This document shows, one piece after another, positions 47,674 through 56,801 of a stretch of DNA of 64,000 nt (the first letter of the stretch is position 1; every line of letters starts with the position of its first letter). The position numbers were made by a program, and so were the translations under genes. The stretch comes from Chloroflexota bacterium. GTDB lineage: Bacteria; Chloroflexota; Anaerolineae; Anaerolineales; UBA4823. Where the stretch lies: NCBI GenBank assembly GCA_029782365.1, contig JAKOUW010000202.1, positions 238,770 through 302,769 of the forward strand, given 5' to 3'. A model generated the notes under the pieces. The model did not search any database. It worked only from the letters and a program-made list of their open reading frames with translations, and had not been told where the DNA came from.

Positions 47674-47755
47674 AGAATTGCATCGGACATTTTGACCGTT
47701 GAAAAAGGGACTTTTTTATCCGATGATTTGTGGACTTTTTGACCTGATCTTGACA

Positions 47756-47828
47756 TCATAATAGCCGCCGATAAACACGGTGGTCACGCCCCCGATCACG
47801 CTCTTCACCCGCCCTCCCCCGCCATCGT
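47756..47828. repeat. 73-bp direct repeat, right copy, abutting IS21
   Basis: Identical to 45547-45619; begins exactly at the right IS end and is part of the RHS fragment on that side. Confidence 0.9.
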
Positions 47829-47965
47829 AGCTGAAATTCGCCGTCAGTGTGCCGCTGATCACCTGGGTGAGCCTGTTTTCCCCGTCATAGGTCAGATTGC
47901 TGCTCGCCCCGCCGCTGATCGTCCGGGTGATCATGTTGCCATTACAATCATAGGTCAAGGTCCTG
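47756..47965 (-). pseudogene. RHS core fragment severed by IS21
   Basis: Encodes YDCNGNMITRTISGGASS, LTYDGENRLTQVISGT and GGGGRVKSVIGGVTTVFIGGYY, matching the long RHS gene near 61740-61930. Homology stops abruptly near 47965, where lipoprotein-derived sequence begins. The other half of the gene continues at 45619 beyond the IS. Confidence 0.8.
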
Positions 47966-48002
47966 CACTCGATACGGCGTGCAGAATGCTGGAAAAGGTA
48001 AA

Positions 48003-48180
48003 ACTGGATCAAACTTTTCAGGGGAATTATTAAAAAAAAGTGCCCAGGCTCTTTGGAACATATTGCACAGAACAATTACTGCACTCCAGAAATAGAACCA
48101 AATTTCAGTGTTTGCTCAGCTACTTGGGTATAACGATCGCTTTCCGAATCTTTGCCCTCGCTGCCGATCATTGTAGTACA
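48003..48180 (-). pseudogene. Relic of a lipoprotein gene related to 52249-53118
   Basis: Base-level similarity to the 3' part of the lipoprotein gene at 52249 (about 52288-52457), including GGCATAACGATC-like and CTTTGCC(C/T)TCGCTGCCGAT segments, but frames are broken and it joins an RHS core fragment directly. No gene is seen in the remaining 48181-48343. Confidence 0.6.
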
Positions 48181-48343
48181 CATCATCGGATTACACACAA
48201 CCCGAGTCAGGTTGTTTAAAGATCGGATTTCAGCCAAACAGTATTAGATTCTGTTGTGATTGTCACACCTTCGTTTTGCCAGGTAAATGGAACCATCCTT
48301 TTCCACTAGAAGTTGCGTTCTGATCGCTAATAGCTTATTAGAT

Positions 48344-49645
48344 TCAAGGGGTCATCCATCCATTAACCCAATAGCCATGAATTTCCTCCAAAATGGAAAT
48401 TGTATTATGGTTCAAATCCACCAAAACTGGAATTACTTCTCCAGAAGAATTAAATGTAATAGCTACTAATTGGTCGCTGTTCGGGCTCCAAACGATTGGA
48501 TACGGCCGATAATAAATTCCATCAACAGGACAATAAACCTGTTTTTCCAGGGTTGCCATATCCATGATAACCAACTGTTCTTTAAGGTCTATTGGGTCGG
48601 CATTCGAGTCGTCTGTTCTCAGCCAGTAGCCAATACGTTGACCGTCAGGCGACCAAACCATATATGCAATACTTGCAAAACTATACTGATCCGTATAGTG
48701 TGTCAACTGGGTTATATTTCCGCTCAGATCAATGCTGAACAGCTCGTTTCGGTCGTTCGGCCCAGACGCTGGAGATGTTGCAATAAACTTTTTCCCATCA
48801 GGCGACCAAGCGTCAAATAAATCTACTCCAGCAAACTGCCTTACTTTATGCGGCAACTGCGCTAACGCTTTTTGGGATTTGCTATCCCACAAGACCATCT
48901 GCTGCGGTTCTTCGTTAGAATAATAGAATGCATACCGCAATGATGGATCCATGGCTACCGGCAGGAGGGTCTCAATGATCAGACTGATTGTAAAGGGATT
49001 AGGAAATTCAGGAATTATCTCTTTGTTTTCACCTGTAAAGGGGTTCAGTAGCTTTATAGTATAAGGCGGGTCTTTTTTCAGAATCAATATCCGATCATTG
49101 TCCAGCCACATCCACAACGCATCCAGTTCACCCTTTGGGAATATGTTGACGATCTCAGAAACGGTTCTAAGAACAAAACGACAGCCGTTTTCCGGGCAAT
49201 CCTCAACGACCAAATATTGCCTGTTGGGACTGAGGATCACGGGGCCTGATCGGCTTGCTTCGCCCACCGGCTGAATAGCCCCAGTATTTGCATCCCATAA
49301 CTTATATTCCACCACATTTTGTTCCAACAGGAGTGTGGTGGATGCGGGAAAATCTGCCTTTGTCGAGAGTTTCAAAGCTATACAGCCGGTTGGGTGGTCA
49401 GAATTGGTAACTGTATTTACAGGAGTGGGTGTTAATGACAACTTCGTCGGAGTTTGTGTAGGGATTGGAGTGGACCTTAAAGTTGATGTCGCAGTAGGCA
49501 CAGGCGAATTTGTGGGGCTCGGAACAATTGTCGCAGTCGCGCTAGGGGATTCAGTTGCTGGTGGATAGGGTGCTTGCGTTGGAACAGCACAACCAGCAAG
49601 TAATAAAATCAAACAAAAGATAAGCGGGATTTTGCTATCGAACAT
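48344..49645 (-). CDS. Array lipoprotein 4, PD40-type propeller
   Basis: 433 residues. Lipobox LAGC (Cys19), ~70 Pro/Thr/Ser-rich residues (valine/threonine-encoding GTn/ACn repeats in the DNA), then a WD40-like propeller with DAWSPDGKKFIATSP, MVWSPDGQRIGYWLR and IVWSPNSDQLVAI. Closely similar in layout to the lipoprotein at 54385. The ATG lies 57 bp after the stop of the tip at 49703. Predicted to face outward; a protein- or ligand-binding propeller rather than an enzyme. Confidence 0.78.
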   Translation of the reverse strand: MFDSKIPLIFCLILLLAGCAVPTQAPYPPATESPSATATIVPSPTNSPVPTATSTLRSTPIPTQTPTKLSLTPTPVNTVTNSDHPTGCIALKLSTKADFPASTTLLLEQNVVEYKLWDANTGAIQPVGEASRSGPVILSPNRQYLVVEDCPENGCRFVLRTVSEIVNIFPKGELDALWMWLDNDRILILKKDPPYTIKLLNPFTGENKEIIPEFPNPFTISLIIETLLPVAMDPSLRYAFYYSNEEPQQMVLWDSKSQKALAQLPHKVRQFAGVDLFDAWSPDGKKFIATSPASGPNDRNELFSIDLSGNITQLTHYTDQYSFASIAYMVWSPDGQRIGYWLRTDDSNADPIDLKEQLVIMDMATLEKQVYCPVDGIYYRPYPIVWSPNSDQLVAITFNSSGEVIPVLVDLNHNTISILEEIHGYWVNGWMTP

Positions 49646-49702
49646 TTTAACTTGATCCTTTGAAAATTTTTGCTAACCAGATTCAAATTCGTGGTGAATT
49701 AT

Positions 49703-51388
49703 TCACTTTTTGTCACAAACATCAATCTTATTTAATAATTTGGATTGTGTCCAAGTTACCATTAGCGAGTAAGCACTATCCCTACTTTGTGAGCATGTAG
49801 CAGGAGAAGAAATTACAAAATCTACTCCTTCAACGGGCATGTGACCAAGAGCGCTATCAATACTTGTCTTGGGGTAAACTCCCAAGCCGAATGGGCTGTT
49901 TCGATCGCTTGGATTATTATCTGGATCAAAATAAGGATTTATGTTGTTCCAAAAATCATCCATAAAACCACCTATGGCGGCCAAGGCTTGCTGATTGGCA
50001 AATAAAAATTCTACATCGTATCCTGGTCCATCGTTCATAAAAGTGTCAACCAACAGTATTACACTGTCATATGTCATGAAAAAATTCATCGCACAATTTA
50101 CTGAATAAATGTTGCCATTGCAATTATTTCTAGCATACCAAACATAACGGTTCAGGACCATTTGTATAAAATCCTTTACCTTACTTGGATCAGAAATCCA
50201 ACCAGCAAGTTCTTTGGATAAACCGAATTCAATAATATCGTTGATTGGAATATTGATAGAAATTGACAATTTTAATAGTCCAGAACCGCCAGAATTCAAA
50301 TTAACTAACTCTGGAAGATAATCGAGATCATTTGATTTATCGTGATCACAAAACACTCCGTCTGGCCCACAATCCGTGCTTTCGCGGCCATGACCACTGG
50401 GGTCAATCCAATTTACAGGTGAATTGCTTACGTACCCATAGCGATCAAATCCTTGCACACCCTGATTTGCTGGTACAATTACATCTGGTTGGGTCCACCT
50501 GCCCAGTTCCGGATCATACCACCTCGAATTCATCCAGACCAAGTTTATGTAACTATCCCGGTATTGCCCAGTAAAGCCCTTCATGGTCAGAGTAAGCTGA
50601 ACAGAACCGGTACGCAGTCCGCCCCAGGGCGTGTACTTCGTCGATTCTTGCGGATTCCCATCCGCCATCAGGATTACCGAAGCGCTCCCCAGATGATCAC
50701 CTAACATCCAGAACAAGCCCAGAGTAATGCCTGTTCCTTCTCGCCGCATGGCAGAGACACTGGCTCCGAGACCATAATATTTCGTAATTAACCCACTGTT
50801 ATTCCATTCAAAATAGCCGCCAATAAATACGGTCGTCACGCCGCCAACGACACTCTTGACGCGCACACCGTTTCCATCGTAAACGTAATTGTTTGTATTC
50901 GCGCCCCAGCTTGCGCTGACCATCCGGCCTTCCGCATCATACCCCAGGGTGTAGGTCGTCCCGGAGATCGTTCTTCCAATCATATTGCCATTGCAATCAT
51001 AGCTGAAGCTCTTCCCCGTTACCGCCGAGACAGCATGGAAGATCGGATTGCCCGATGAGCCCTGGCAGCCGCTGGCAGGCTGTGTCGCAGCGTAGGCGTA
51101 AGTTCCCTGCCCGCTCTTCGTGGACAGGCGCCCTTGTGGATCATACGAGTAGTTCTCCGAGACCGCCCCGCTGACCTGGGTCAGGCGGTTGATGGCATCA
51201 TACGTATAATTTTGTGTCTGCGCTGCCAGGTTGTCCGTGATGGCGCTGATGTTGTCCTGGTTTGCTGTTTGCATGGCATAGCGCTGACTTGATCGTGGTT
51301 GTTCTATTGCCCGGCACACCCGTCTCTCTGAGAGGTGAAACGCTTCCTGCATCTCTTTCACCACCTCGCGCCGTTTGGCCGGGCTCAC
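49703..51388 (-). CDS. RHS tip fused in frame to IS3 OrfB start
   Basis: 561 residues. Residues 1-~45 (SPAKRREVVKEMQEAF, SERRVCRAIEQPRSSQRY) are the N-terminus of an IS3-family OrfB; from ISAITDNLAAQTQNYTYDAINR on it is RHS shell and core ending IDPSGHGRES. After CGPDGVFC a ~220-residue C-terminal domain follows that I cannot assign. The GTG start overlaps the orfA stop (GTGA), so the IS3 orfA ribosome and promoter could drive this tip, unlike its neighbours. The product has no export signal. The lipoprotein at 48344-49645 follows. Confidence 0.8.
   Translation of the reverse strand: MSPAKRREVVKEMQEAFHLSERRVCRAIEQPRSSQRYAMQTANQDNISAITDNLAAQTQNYTYDAINRLTQVSGAVSENYSYDPQGRLSTKSGQGTYAYAATQPASGCQGSSGNPIFHAVSAVTGKSFSYDCNGNMIGRTISGTTYTLGYDAEGRMVSASWGANTNNYVYDGNGVRVKSVVGGVTTVFIGGYFEWNNSGLITKYYGLGASVSAMRREGTGITLGLFWMLGDHLGSASVILMADGNPQESTKYTPWGGLRTGSVQLTLTMKGFTGQYRDSYINLVWMNSRWYDPELGRWTQPDVIVPANQGVQGFDRYGYVSNSPVNWIDPSGHGRESTDCGPDGVFCDHDKSNDLDYLPELVNLNSGGSGLLKLSISINIPINDIIEFGLSKELAGWISDPSKVKDFIQMVLNRYVWYARNNCNGNIYSVNCAMNFFMTYDSVILLVDTFMNDGPGYDVEFLFANQQALAAIGGFMDDFWNNINPYFDPDNNPSDRNSPFGLGVYPKTSIDSALGHMPVEGVDFVISSPATCSQSRDSAYSLMVTWTQSKLLNKIDVCDKK
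50345..50573. repeat. Near-identical RHS-core block shared with 53822-54044
   Basis: About 230 bp including the junction SYINLVWMNSRWYDPELGRW to CGPDG(V/I)FCD. Only scattered base changes separate the two copies, so they can serve as recombination homology right up to the start of the variable domain. Confidence 0.85.
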
Positions 51389-51748
51389 GATTTTCCCCGC
51401 AGCGCCTCCTTGATGATCGCATTGTCTAAGGCCAAATCCGCCACCAGCCGCTTCAGCCGATTATTCTCCTGCTCCAGCTCTCGCAAGCGCTGCGCCTGGT
51501 CAATTTTCATCCCACCATACATTTTCCGCCAGCGGTAATAGGTCTGATCTGTTACTCCTATCACTTTGCAGACCGCAGGTACTGTTTGGCCCTGACTGAC
51601 CAACACTTCGGCTTCCCTTAGCTTGCTGATGATTTGTTCGGTTGTAAAGTTCTTTTTTGGCATTTTTCACCTGCCTTTCTAAAAGTATACCCATTTTTCG
51701 ATCCATTTCCTAACTTTCATTTTGGATCAGTTTTTGGGGGGCAGGTCA
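51254..51748 (-). mobile_element. IS3-family remnant, right part lost
   Basis: The intact end reads TGACCTGCCCCCCAAAAACT on the minus strand (51748 inward), a typical IS3-type terminus. orfA is complete; orfB stops after ~45 codons where RHS sequence begins (near 51254), so a deletion removed the transposase catalytic region and the other end. Confidence 0.8.
51385..51663 (-). CDS. IS3-family transposase OrfA
   Basis: 92 residues. HTH_Tnp_1 domain (FTTEQIISKLREAEVLVSQG, TVPAVCKVIGVTDQTYYRWRK) followed by a leucine-zipper helix (RLRELEQENNRLKRLVADLAL). OrfA binds the IS ends; without OrfB it cannot transpose. The stop overlaps the GTG of the OrfB-RHS fusion. Confidence 0.92.
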   Translation of the reverse strand: MPKKNFTTEQIISKLREAEVLVSQGQTVPAVCKVIGVTDQTYYRWRKMYGGMKIDQAQRLRELEQENNRLKRLVADLALDNAIIKEALRGKS

Positions 51749-52087
51749 CTGCTGAACAGCAGCGCGCCGGTGTTGACGGTGCAGATCTTGTTAGGACACA
51801 AGTGGGTAGATACCACCCTGGGTTACGCCCGACTGTATGATGGCACGGTCGCGGCTGACTATTACCAGGCTATGTCGGGTATGGAAAAGCGCCTGGCGCT
51901 GCCGGAGGATTAGCTGGCACAACCAGCCAATATTGGGCAGCTTTTGGCAATGGTGGATGCACTTCACCAGGGAACACTCAATGAATCACAGATCAATCTG
52001 GTTCAGCAGCTCCGAGCCGGGTTGATGACGCTGACGGAACGAGAAAGTTTTATTGATGATGTTAAGGTGCTGACCCCGGCTGATTAA
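51749..52087 (+). pseudogene. Tyrosine recombinase C-terminal remnant with in-frame TAG
   Basis: Begins directly at the IS3 end and reads TVQILLGHKWVDTTLGYARL (LGH box and catalytic Tyr), DYYQAMSGMEKRL, a TAG at 51911-51913, and then ~57 more codons in frame (LAQPANIGQLLAMVDALHQG to TPAD). The tail matches the helical C-terminal extension of the recombinase ending at 59266, so it is a second copy of the same element, cut by IS3. Confidence 0.82.
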
Positions 52088-52160
52088 ACCCGGGATTATT
52101 CAAGGATCAAGTTCAGGGTATAATCCAGATACCCCCAAACGGAAGGCGGACGGGCTGTGG

Positions 52161-52177
52161 ACAAAGCCAGGCTTTGT
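52161..52177. terminator. 17-bp palindrome downstream of the recombinase remnant
   Basis: ACAAAGCC-A-GGCTTTGT, perfect arms, between convergent genes. Possible bidirectional terminator, though the loop is only one base. Confidence 0.35.
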
Positions 52178-52248
52178 TTATGGTTCGTTCGTCTTCCTAT
52201 TTTTTGTTCTATTTTCTATACTTCAACTCATTTACTATTACTTTTGGA

Positions 52249-53118
52249 TTAATAACCGACTTTAATAATCATCAAATAGGGTATAGTAGGATCAAATCTT
52301 TCGGGGAATTTATTGATAAAATTTTCCAGGCTTTTTGGAATGTCTTGTAGAGAACATTCGTTGCACGCAAGAAATTGAACCAATGCTCTCGTTATTTGCT
52401 CAGATTCTTGGGCATAACGATCAATTTCGGAATCTTTGCCTTCGCTGCCGATAAGTGTAGTTCCGACATTCACAAAATCAAGAAATTGAGACCCCATTTG
52501 AACGTATTGAAGTGGTGTAAACCTGTCCTGAAATATTATTTGTCCCCTTCCAATCCGTTTCCCGTTATATTCCCCTAATATTAAGGATGTCTTTAAAGTG
52601 AATAACTTTCCATTATGAAACGGAAAGGCAAACCTTTCACCCTTGCCATTCTCAAAACCAACCAAATTTAACAAAAACGGAGTGCCATTCTTATCTTCCA
52701 CTATTGTAAAACCGATATTGTAGAACATAAACACAACTTCCTCTAAAACTTGCTTTCCTAGCAAGCCTAGCCTTAGAGGAAGGCCTGTTTTCTCATCCAG
52801 CATTCTTTCTACGTCCTCCAGGATGATCTTGCCATCAATCCAATCATTCACTTTTTGTTGTAACCCGCTTCTTGTCAGAACCCCTTCAGGTATTGGATAA
52901 GGGGTTTTTGTAAAGGTTGGTGTACGCGTAGGCGTTATCGTAGGGCTGGCAGTCGGTGTCCAGGTTGGCATGGCTGTTATGGTTGGGGTATTTGTTTGAG
53001 TTGAGGTTGTTGTCTGGGTTGAGGTGGGTGAAGGTTTGATGTAAGGATATGTCTTTTCCGTCAGCCCACAACCGGTTGCAAGAATGGAAAGCAGCAGCAA
53101 CATGTATAAGCGTTTCAT
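52249..53118 (-). CDS. Array lipoprotein 3
   Basis: 289 residues from the ATG at 53118 (AAGGA eight bases upstream; the frame opens at 53178 inside the tip's end). Lipobox ATGC (Cys16), ~50 Thr/Pro/Ser-rich residues, then a ~220-residue domain of unknown fold (RSGLQQKVNDWIDGKII onward). A decayed homologue lies at 48003-48180, so this partner type has been present more than once. It follows the tip at 53175 by 56 bp. Predicted outer-face anchored; immunity role only inferred from position. Confidence 0.7.
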   Translation of the reverse strand: MKRLYMLLLLSILATGCGLTEKTYPYIKPSPTSTQTTTSTQTNTPTITAMPTWTPTASPTITPTRTPTFTKTPYPIPEGVLTRSGLQQKVNDWIDGKIILEDVERMLDEKTGLPLRLGLLGKQVLEEVVFMFYNIGFTIVEDKNGTPFLLNLVGFENGKGERFAFPFHNGKLFTLKTSLILGEYNGKRIGRGQIIFQDRFTPLQYVQMGSQFLDFVNVGTTLIGSEGKDSEIDRYAQESEQITRALVQFLACNECSLQDIPKSLENFINKFPERFDPTIPYLMIIKVGY

Positions 53119-53174
53119 GAGCATAATCCTTCCACAGTAAATATTACTTATCTTTTTGGAGGAAGATAACGATC

Positions 53175-54245
53175 TCATTTTATTTCATATGAATAAACAA
53201 TGAACCAAGGCTTTTCAGGATAATCAGATAGTACAGGGGTAATGGTCAGAGCATACTTTGTTTGCCCATCTTTGGTGACATTACCCCAAAACCAGGATGT
53301 ATCTTCTCCATTAGAATACCGATTAACAGCCTTCTGTGCCGTATCAAGTTGACCCATCCAAGCACCCGTTTTTACATACTTGTCAAAAAATTCCGAATTG
53401 TACCAGGCTTCAAATTGTGTAGCCCATAGTAACTGTTGTGTAAAACTGCAGTTACCAGAACATTGCATTGGACCCGGATTATCCATAATATCCCCGTAAT
53501 ACTGATTAGATAGGGCTTCTATTGACTCCAGAAATGCTTCACCGGTTTTTGAAGCAAATTCACCCATGGCAACCATTGCCATAAAAACATTATCAAATAA
53601 TTTGCCGGTTTGGTCAAAAAATCTACCAAACGCATCCCATCCATGCTTGGCAAACAAGTATTTTCTGGTCTTTTCATAATTAGCCAAAACACCATTAACT
53701 CTAGACATCGAGTTGTAGTCAGCAATAAAGATTATTGAAGCATCTGGTAATGGCTCTATCCAATTTTCCGTTAAAAGTATGTCGTAAATTTCCGAATTAC
53801 TTAAAAGCTTACCCATTGTGTCGCAAAAGATTCCATCTGGACCGCAATCCGTGCTTTCGCGACCATGACCACTGGGGTCAATCCAATTTACAGGTGAATT
53901 GCTTACGTACCCATAGCGGTCGAATCCTTGCACACCCTGATTTGCTGGTACAATTACATCGGGTTGGGTCCACCTGCCCAGTTCCGGATCATACCACCTC
54001 GAATTCATCCAGACCAAGTTAATGTAACTATCCCTGTACTGGCCTGTGAATCCCTTCATCGTCAATGTGATGCTGCCAGACAAAATACTGCCCCAGGGGG
54101 TGTAAGTCACTTTTTCCAACGGATTGATCTGGTTCCCACTGCCTGTCAAGATGAGGGACACACTCCCCAGGTGGTCACCCAGCATCCAGTACAAGGTCAC
54201 GCTGCCCCCGCTCTCCTTGCGCATGGCGGTGACATTGCTTCCCAA
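53175..54245 (-). CDS. RHS tip, unknown C-terminal domain
   Basis: 356 residues; RHS homology begins at ~54252, just after an in-frame stop, so the cassette is truncated at its 5' end. Core: LGDHLGSVSLIL, FTGQYRDSYINLVWMNSRW, GYVSNSPVNWIDPSGH. Then CGPDGIFCD and a ~210-residue helical domain with no motif I recognise (FFDQTGKLFDNVFMAMVAMGEF). The core is almost identical to the tip at 49703, but the domain after CGPDG is unrelated, showing the swap point precisely. 54253-54384 upstream holds no gene. Confidence 0.8.
   Translation of the reverse strand: MGSNVTAMRKESGGSVTLYWMLGDHLGSVSLILTGSGNQINPLEKVTYTPWGSILSGSITLTMKGFTGQYRDSYINLVWMNSRWYDPELGRWTQPDVIVPANQGVQGFDRYGYVSNSPVNWIDPSGHGRESTDCGPDGIFCDTMGKLLSNSEIYDILLTENWIEPLPDASIIFIADYNSMSRVNGVLANYEKTRKYLFAKHGWDAFGRFFDQTGKLFDNVFMAMVAMGEFASKTGEAFLESIEALSNQYYGDIMDNPGPMQCSGNCSFTQQLLWATQFEAWYNSEFFDKYVKTGAWMGQLDTAQKAVNRYSNGEDTSWFWGNVTKDGQTKYALTITPVLSDYPEKPWFIVYSYEIK
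53822..54044. repeat. Near-identical RHS-core block shared with 50345-50573
   Basis: Second copy of the ~230-bp block; see the other copy for content. Confidence 0.85.
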
Positions 54246-54384
54246 CCCTTAGCATCTGATATCACACGGTTGCTGAGCTTCCATCTATACCTGTCGCGAT
54301 GAGGGTGATCTCTCCCGAGAAAGATGATCTTAATTTACTTATCGTTCCCACAACACGAAATAATTCGTCTGATAATAGATAAGA

Positions 54385-55812
54385 TTAAGGTCTGTCTGTT
54401 AGCCATCCCAACGCAGCCGAATTCGCCGCAAAGCGCCAGGCTTTGTTGGATTCCAGATCGATAATGATCAGATAAGCGCCCTGACCGGGCGTTCCCTTCT
54501 CAACGGCGATTTGTCTTCCATTAGGAGACCAAAGTAGATTTGAGCCTGTGTAATAGGTTCCCTGAATAGATTTTCCCCAGCCTTCTCCTGGAAGGCAAAA
54601 GGATCGAATTTCGCTGGTATTTAAATCCAAAACGGCCAAACGCATCGGAGTTCTTGACCGCAGTTCATCTCCTGCTTCGCGCCAGGTATCTGGCACTGTT
54701 CGCGCCCAGAATGCCACCTGCTGACCATTTGGCGACCAGGAATAACCCCCAAACCCAATTTCAGAAAATTGCTGACTAAGTTTGGTCAACCGTTTCATTT
54801 GGCCATCGACACTGAGTTGGTAAAGCTCTTCCTTGTTTTCTTCTTTCGCTAAATTGATTAAAAAGGTTTTGCCATCCAAGGACCAGGTTGGTTGATTACC
54901 ATAAGACCCATAGGTATTTTCAATTTCCACGATAACTTTTTTAGATTTCAAGCTCCACAGCGATATCATTGATTTACCATCTTGAACCCAAGGATAAACA
55001 ACAAATTGCATCGTAGGATCGTAGACAGTGGGGGCAAAGACATACCCTCCCCAATTGGGAACTCCATCAATAATATAATCGATGCCAGGAAAATCCGGTA
55101 ATAATTCTTCCTTATTACCATTGAATGGATTCCAACGTACCATAGTTAACGGTAGATCGATATAGCCATCTCGTCGCTTTTCAAGATTTATCAGGATATG
55201 CTGATTATCTTGCCATCCCACAATACCATACCAGTTTTTTTCCGCAAGTTGTCTGGCAATAATTTTGCCGCCGCTTTCACGCACTACATAATAAACATCA
55301 TTTTCATCATACCTGTTTCCATCCAGATATGCTATATATCTAGAATCAGGTGATACTTCGAAATTTCTCAACCAGTGATTCGATATTTCATTTAGAGGAT
55401 ATCGTTGATGTGTCCTCAAATTAAGGAAATATTGGTTTGAATGTAAATCTTGATCAGCATTCTCGTCGACCACCAGTATCCCATCCATATCCAAATTGTT
55501 AAGATCGGCCACCACCGGTGCGGCGCATTGAATAACGATTGTTTGAGGTGTTGGCGTGGCTGTTGGAATTTGTGTTGATGAAGCAGTTGGAATCTGCGTT
55601 TTTGTTACTGTAGGTGAAAGGCTTCTTGTAGGAATTGGGCTTGGCGTCAAAGTCATCGTTGAAATATTGGATGAATTCGTGACTAGCATCACGTTCATTG
55701 AAGGTATGTTGCCTACCGGTTTTTTTTGCCCTGGAGCACAACCGATAACCATTAACACAAGTCCAAATCCTATTGCTATACTATACCAATGGATACTCCG
55801 TTTTGCTTTCAT
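54385..55812 (-). CDS. Array lipoprotein 2, PD40-type propeller
   Basis: 475 residues from the ATG at 55812 (GAAGG upstream; an alternative ATG is at 55827). Lipobox VIGC (Cys25), ~70 Thr/Pro/Ser-rich residues, then a WD40-like propeller: FEVSPDSRYIAYLDG, PTWSLDGKTFLINLA, YSWSPNGQQVAFWAR, LLWSPNGRQIAVEKG. Paralogue of the lipoprotein at 48344. It starts about 16 bp after the tip at 55829, the tightest coupling in the array with the lipoproteins at 37055 and 59355. Confidence 0.8.
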   Translation of the reverse strand: MKAKRSIHWYSIAIGFGLVLMVIGCAPGQKKPVGNIPSMNVMLVTNSSNISTMTLTPSPIPTRSLSPTVTKTQIPTASSTQIPTATPTPQTIVIQCAAPVVADLNNLDMDGILVVDENADQDLHSNQYFLNLRTHQRYPLNEISNHWLRNFEVSPDSRYIAYLDGNRYDENDVYYVVRESGGKIIARQLAEKNWYGIVGWQDNQHILINLEKRRDGYIDLPLTMVRWNPFNGNKEELLPDFPGIDYIIDGVPNWGGYVFAPTVYDPTMQFVVYPWVQDGKSMISLWSLKSKKVIVEIENTYGSYGNQPTWSLDGKTFLINLAKEENKEELYQLSVDGQMKRLTKLSQQFSEIGFGGYSWSPNGQQVAFWARTVPDTWREAGDELRSRTPMRLAVLDLNTSEIRSFCLPGEGWGKSIQGTYYTGSNLLWSPNGRQIAVEKGTPGQGAYLIIIDLESNKAWRFAANSAALGWLTDRP

Positions 55813-55828
55813 CTTGCCTTCTCTCATA

Positions 55829-56709
55829 TCAAGGGTTCTTTCTTGGAAAAGTATTAGATTGATTAAGCGTCAGAACATAAAACGGATTTTTTATATTGTC
55901 AATATTCCCATAAGTTGAGGGTGGATAACGAAATACATAGCTAGTAGGTGCACTTAAAAATAAACTCTTATTTCCCCAGGTAAAAGGATGAAAACTAACC
56001 GGATCCCAATTTCCATTCCAATAATTTCCTTCAGTTCGTTTCCATTCAGGGTCTGGTGGACTGACAATGCTAGCGACGACTTTTCGAGCTAACGCTAAAT
56101 TCGAATCATCTTTTTTTGTTATTCCACTTAATTCCTTACCTTCCATCCATGCATTAAACCTCCTTCTAGCCGATTCCATAGCTCCAACCCAATTGAAGAT
56201 ATCCGTTGGTGTTATTCCTCCGCATGACCCGGCCGTTTCGTAATCACATTTTATATAATACCAATGTGCTGCAGCATGTTCCAATTCCACTATCTGCTCC
56301 TTTACAAGGTTTAGGTTTTGAAATTCGAAAGCGAGTATCATAGTCAAAAAATCAAGCACAGAGAAAGGCGAAGTACAATTCCGATTCCACCATCCGCAGC
56401 TGCGCGCATATACATAATAAAGATTAACCATTCGCTCTCCCCAATCTGTTAATCTGCTTAGTTCCAGCGAAGGTAAAAAAATTGAAATCAATGAAATTCC
56501 CGTTTGTGTCGGCAATGTTTGTGGCGGCGGAGGAAAATGATATCCATAGGTCCCGCAGTAGCTATCTGCATCGCACCTGGCTTCTTTTTGCCCCGACGGA
56601 TCGACCAGATTTACAGGGTTGTCGAGCACGTAGGCATAGCGGTCAAAACTGAGGGGCCACATGCCATTCGGCACGATGCTGTCCGCCTGCACGAACCTGC
56701 CCAGCGAGA
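55829..56709 (-). CDS. RHS tip, unknown C-terminal domain, cut by recombinase element
   Basis: About 290 residues. RHS core is reduced to SLGRFVQADSIVPNG and FDRYAYVLDNPVNLVDPSG; homology ends at ~56709 where the recombinase element begins. A CDADSYC motif follows DPSG and then a ~240-residue domain with an aromatic-rich start (WGERMVNLYYVYARSCGWW) and no recognised motif. No promoter or signal peptide. Followed by the lipoprotein at 54385-55812. Confidence 0.7.
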
Positions 56710-56801
56710 AACACTTATCTTAACCGCCTTCTTAGGAGATTTCCTCCCGAGAGTAGAATTATGGGTACCAAGCCAAATTCAATCAATCAGGAGGTTCTTT
56801 T

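Larger units (their letters stand above)
45620..47755 (+). mobile_element. IS21-family insertion sequence, complete
   Basis: 2136 bp with imperfect inverted ends starting TGTCA-N2-ATCA, each carrying further copies of the AAAAAGTCCC element. It contains istA and istB in the usual order, overlapping by one base. It interrupts an RHS gene; the flanking direct repeat is 73 bp, not the usual 4-8 bp. Confidence 0.9.
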
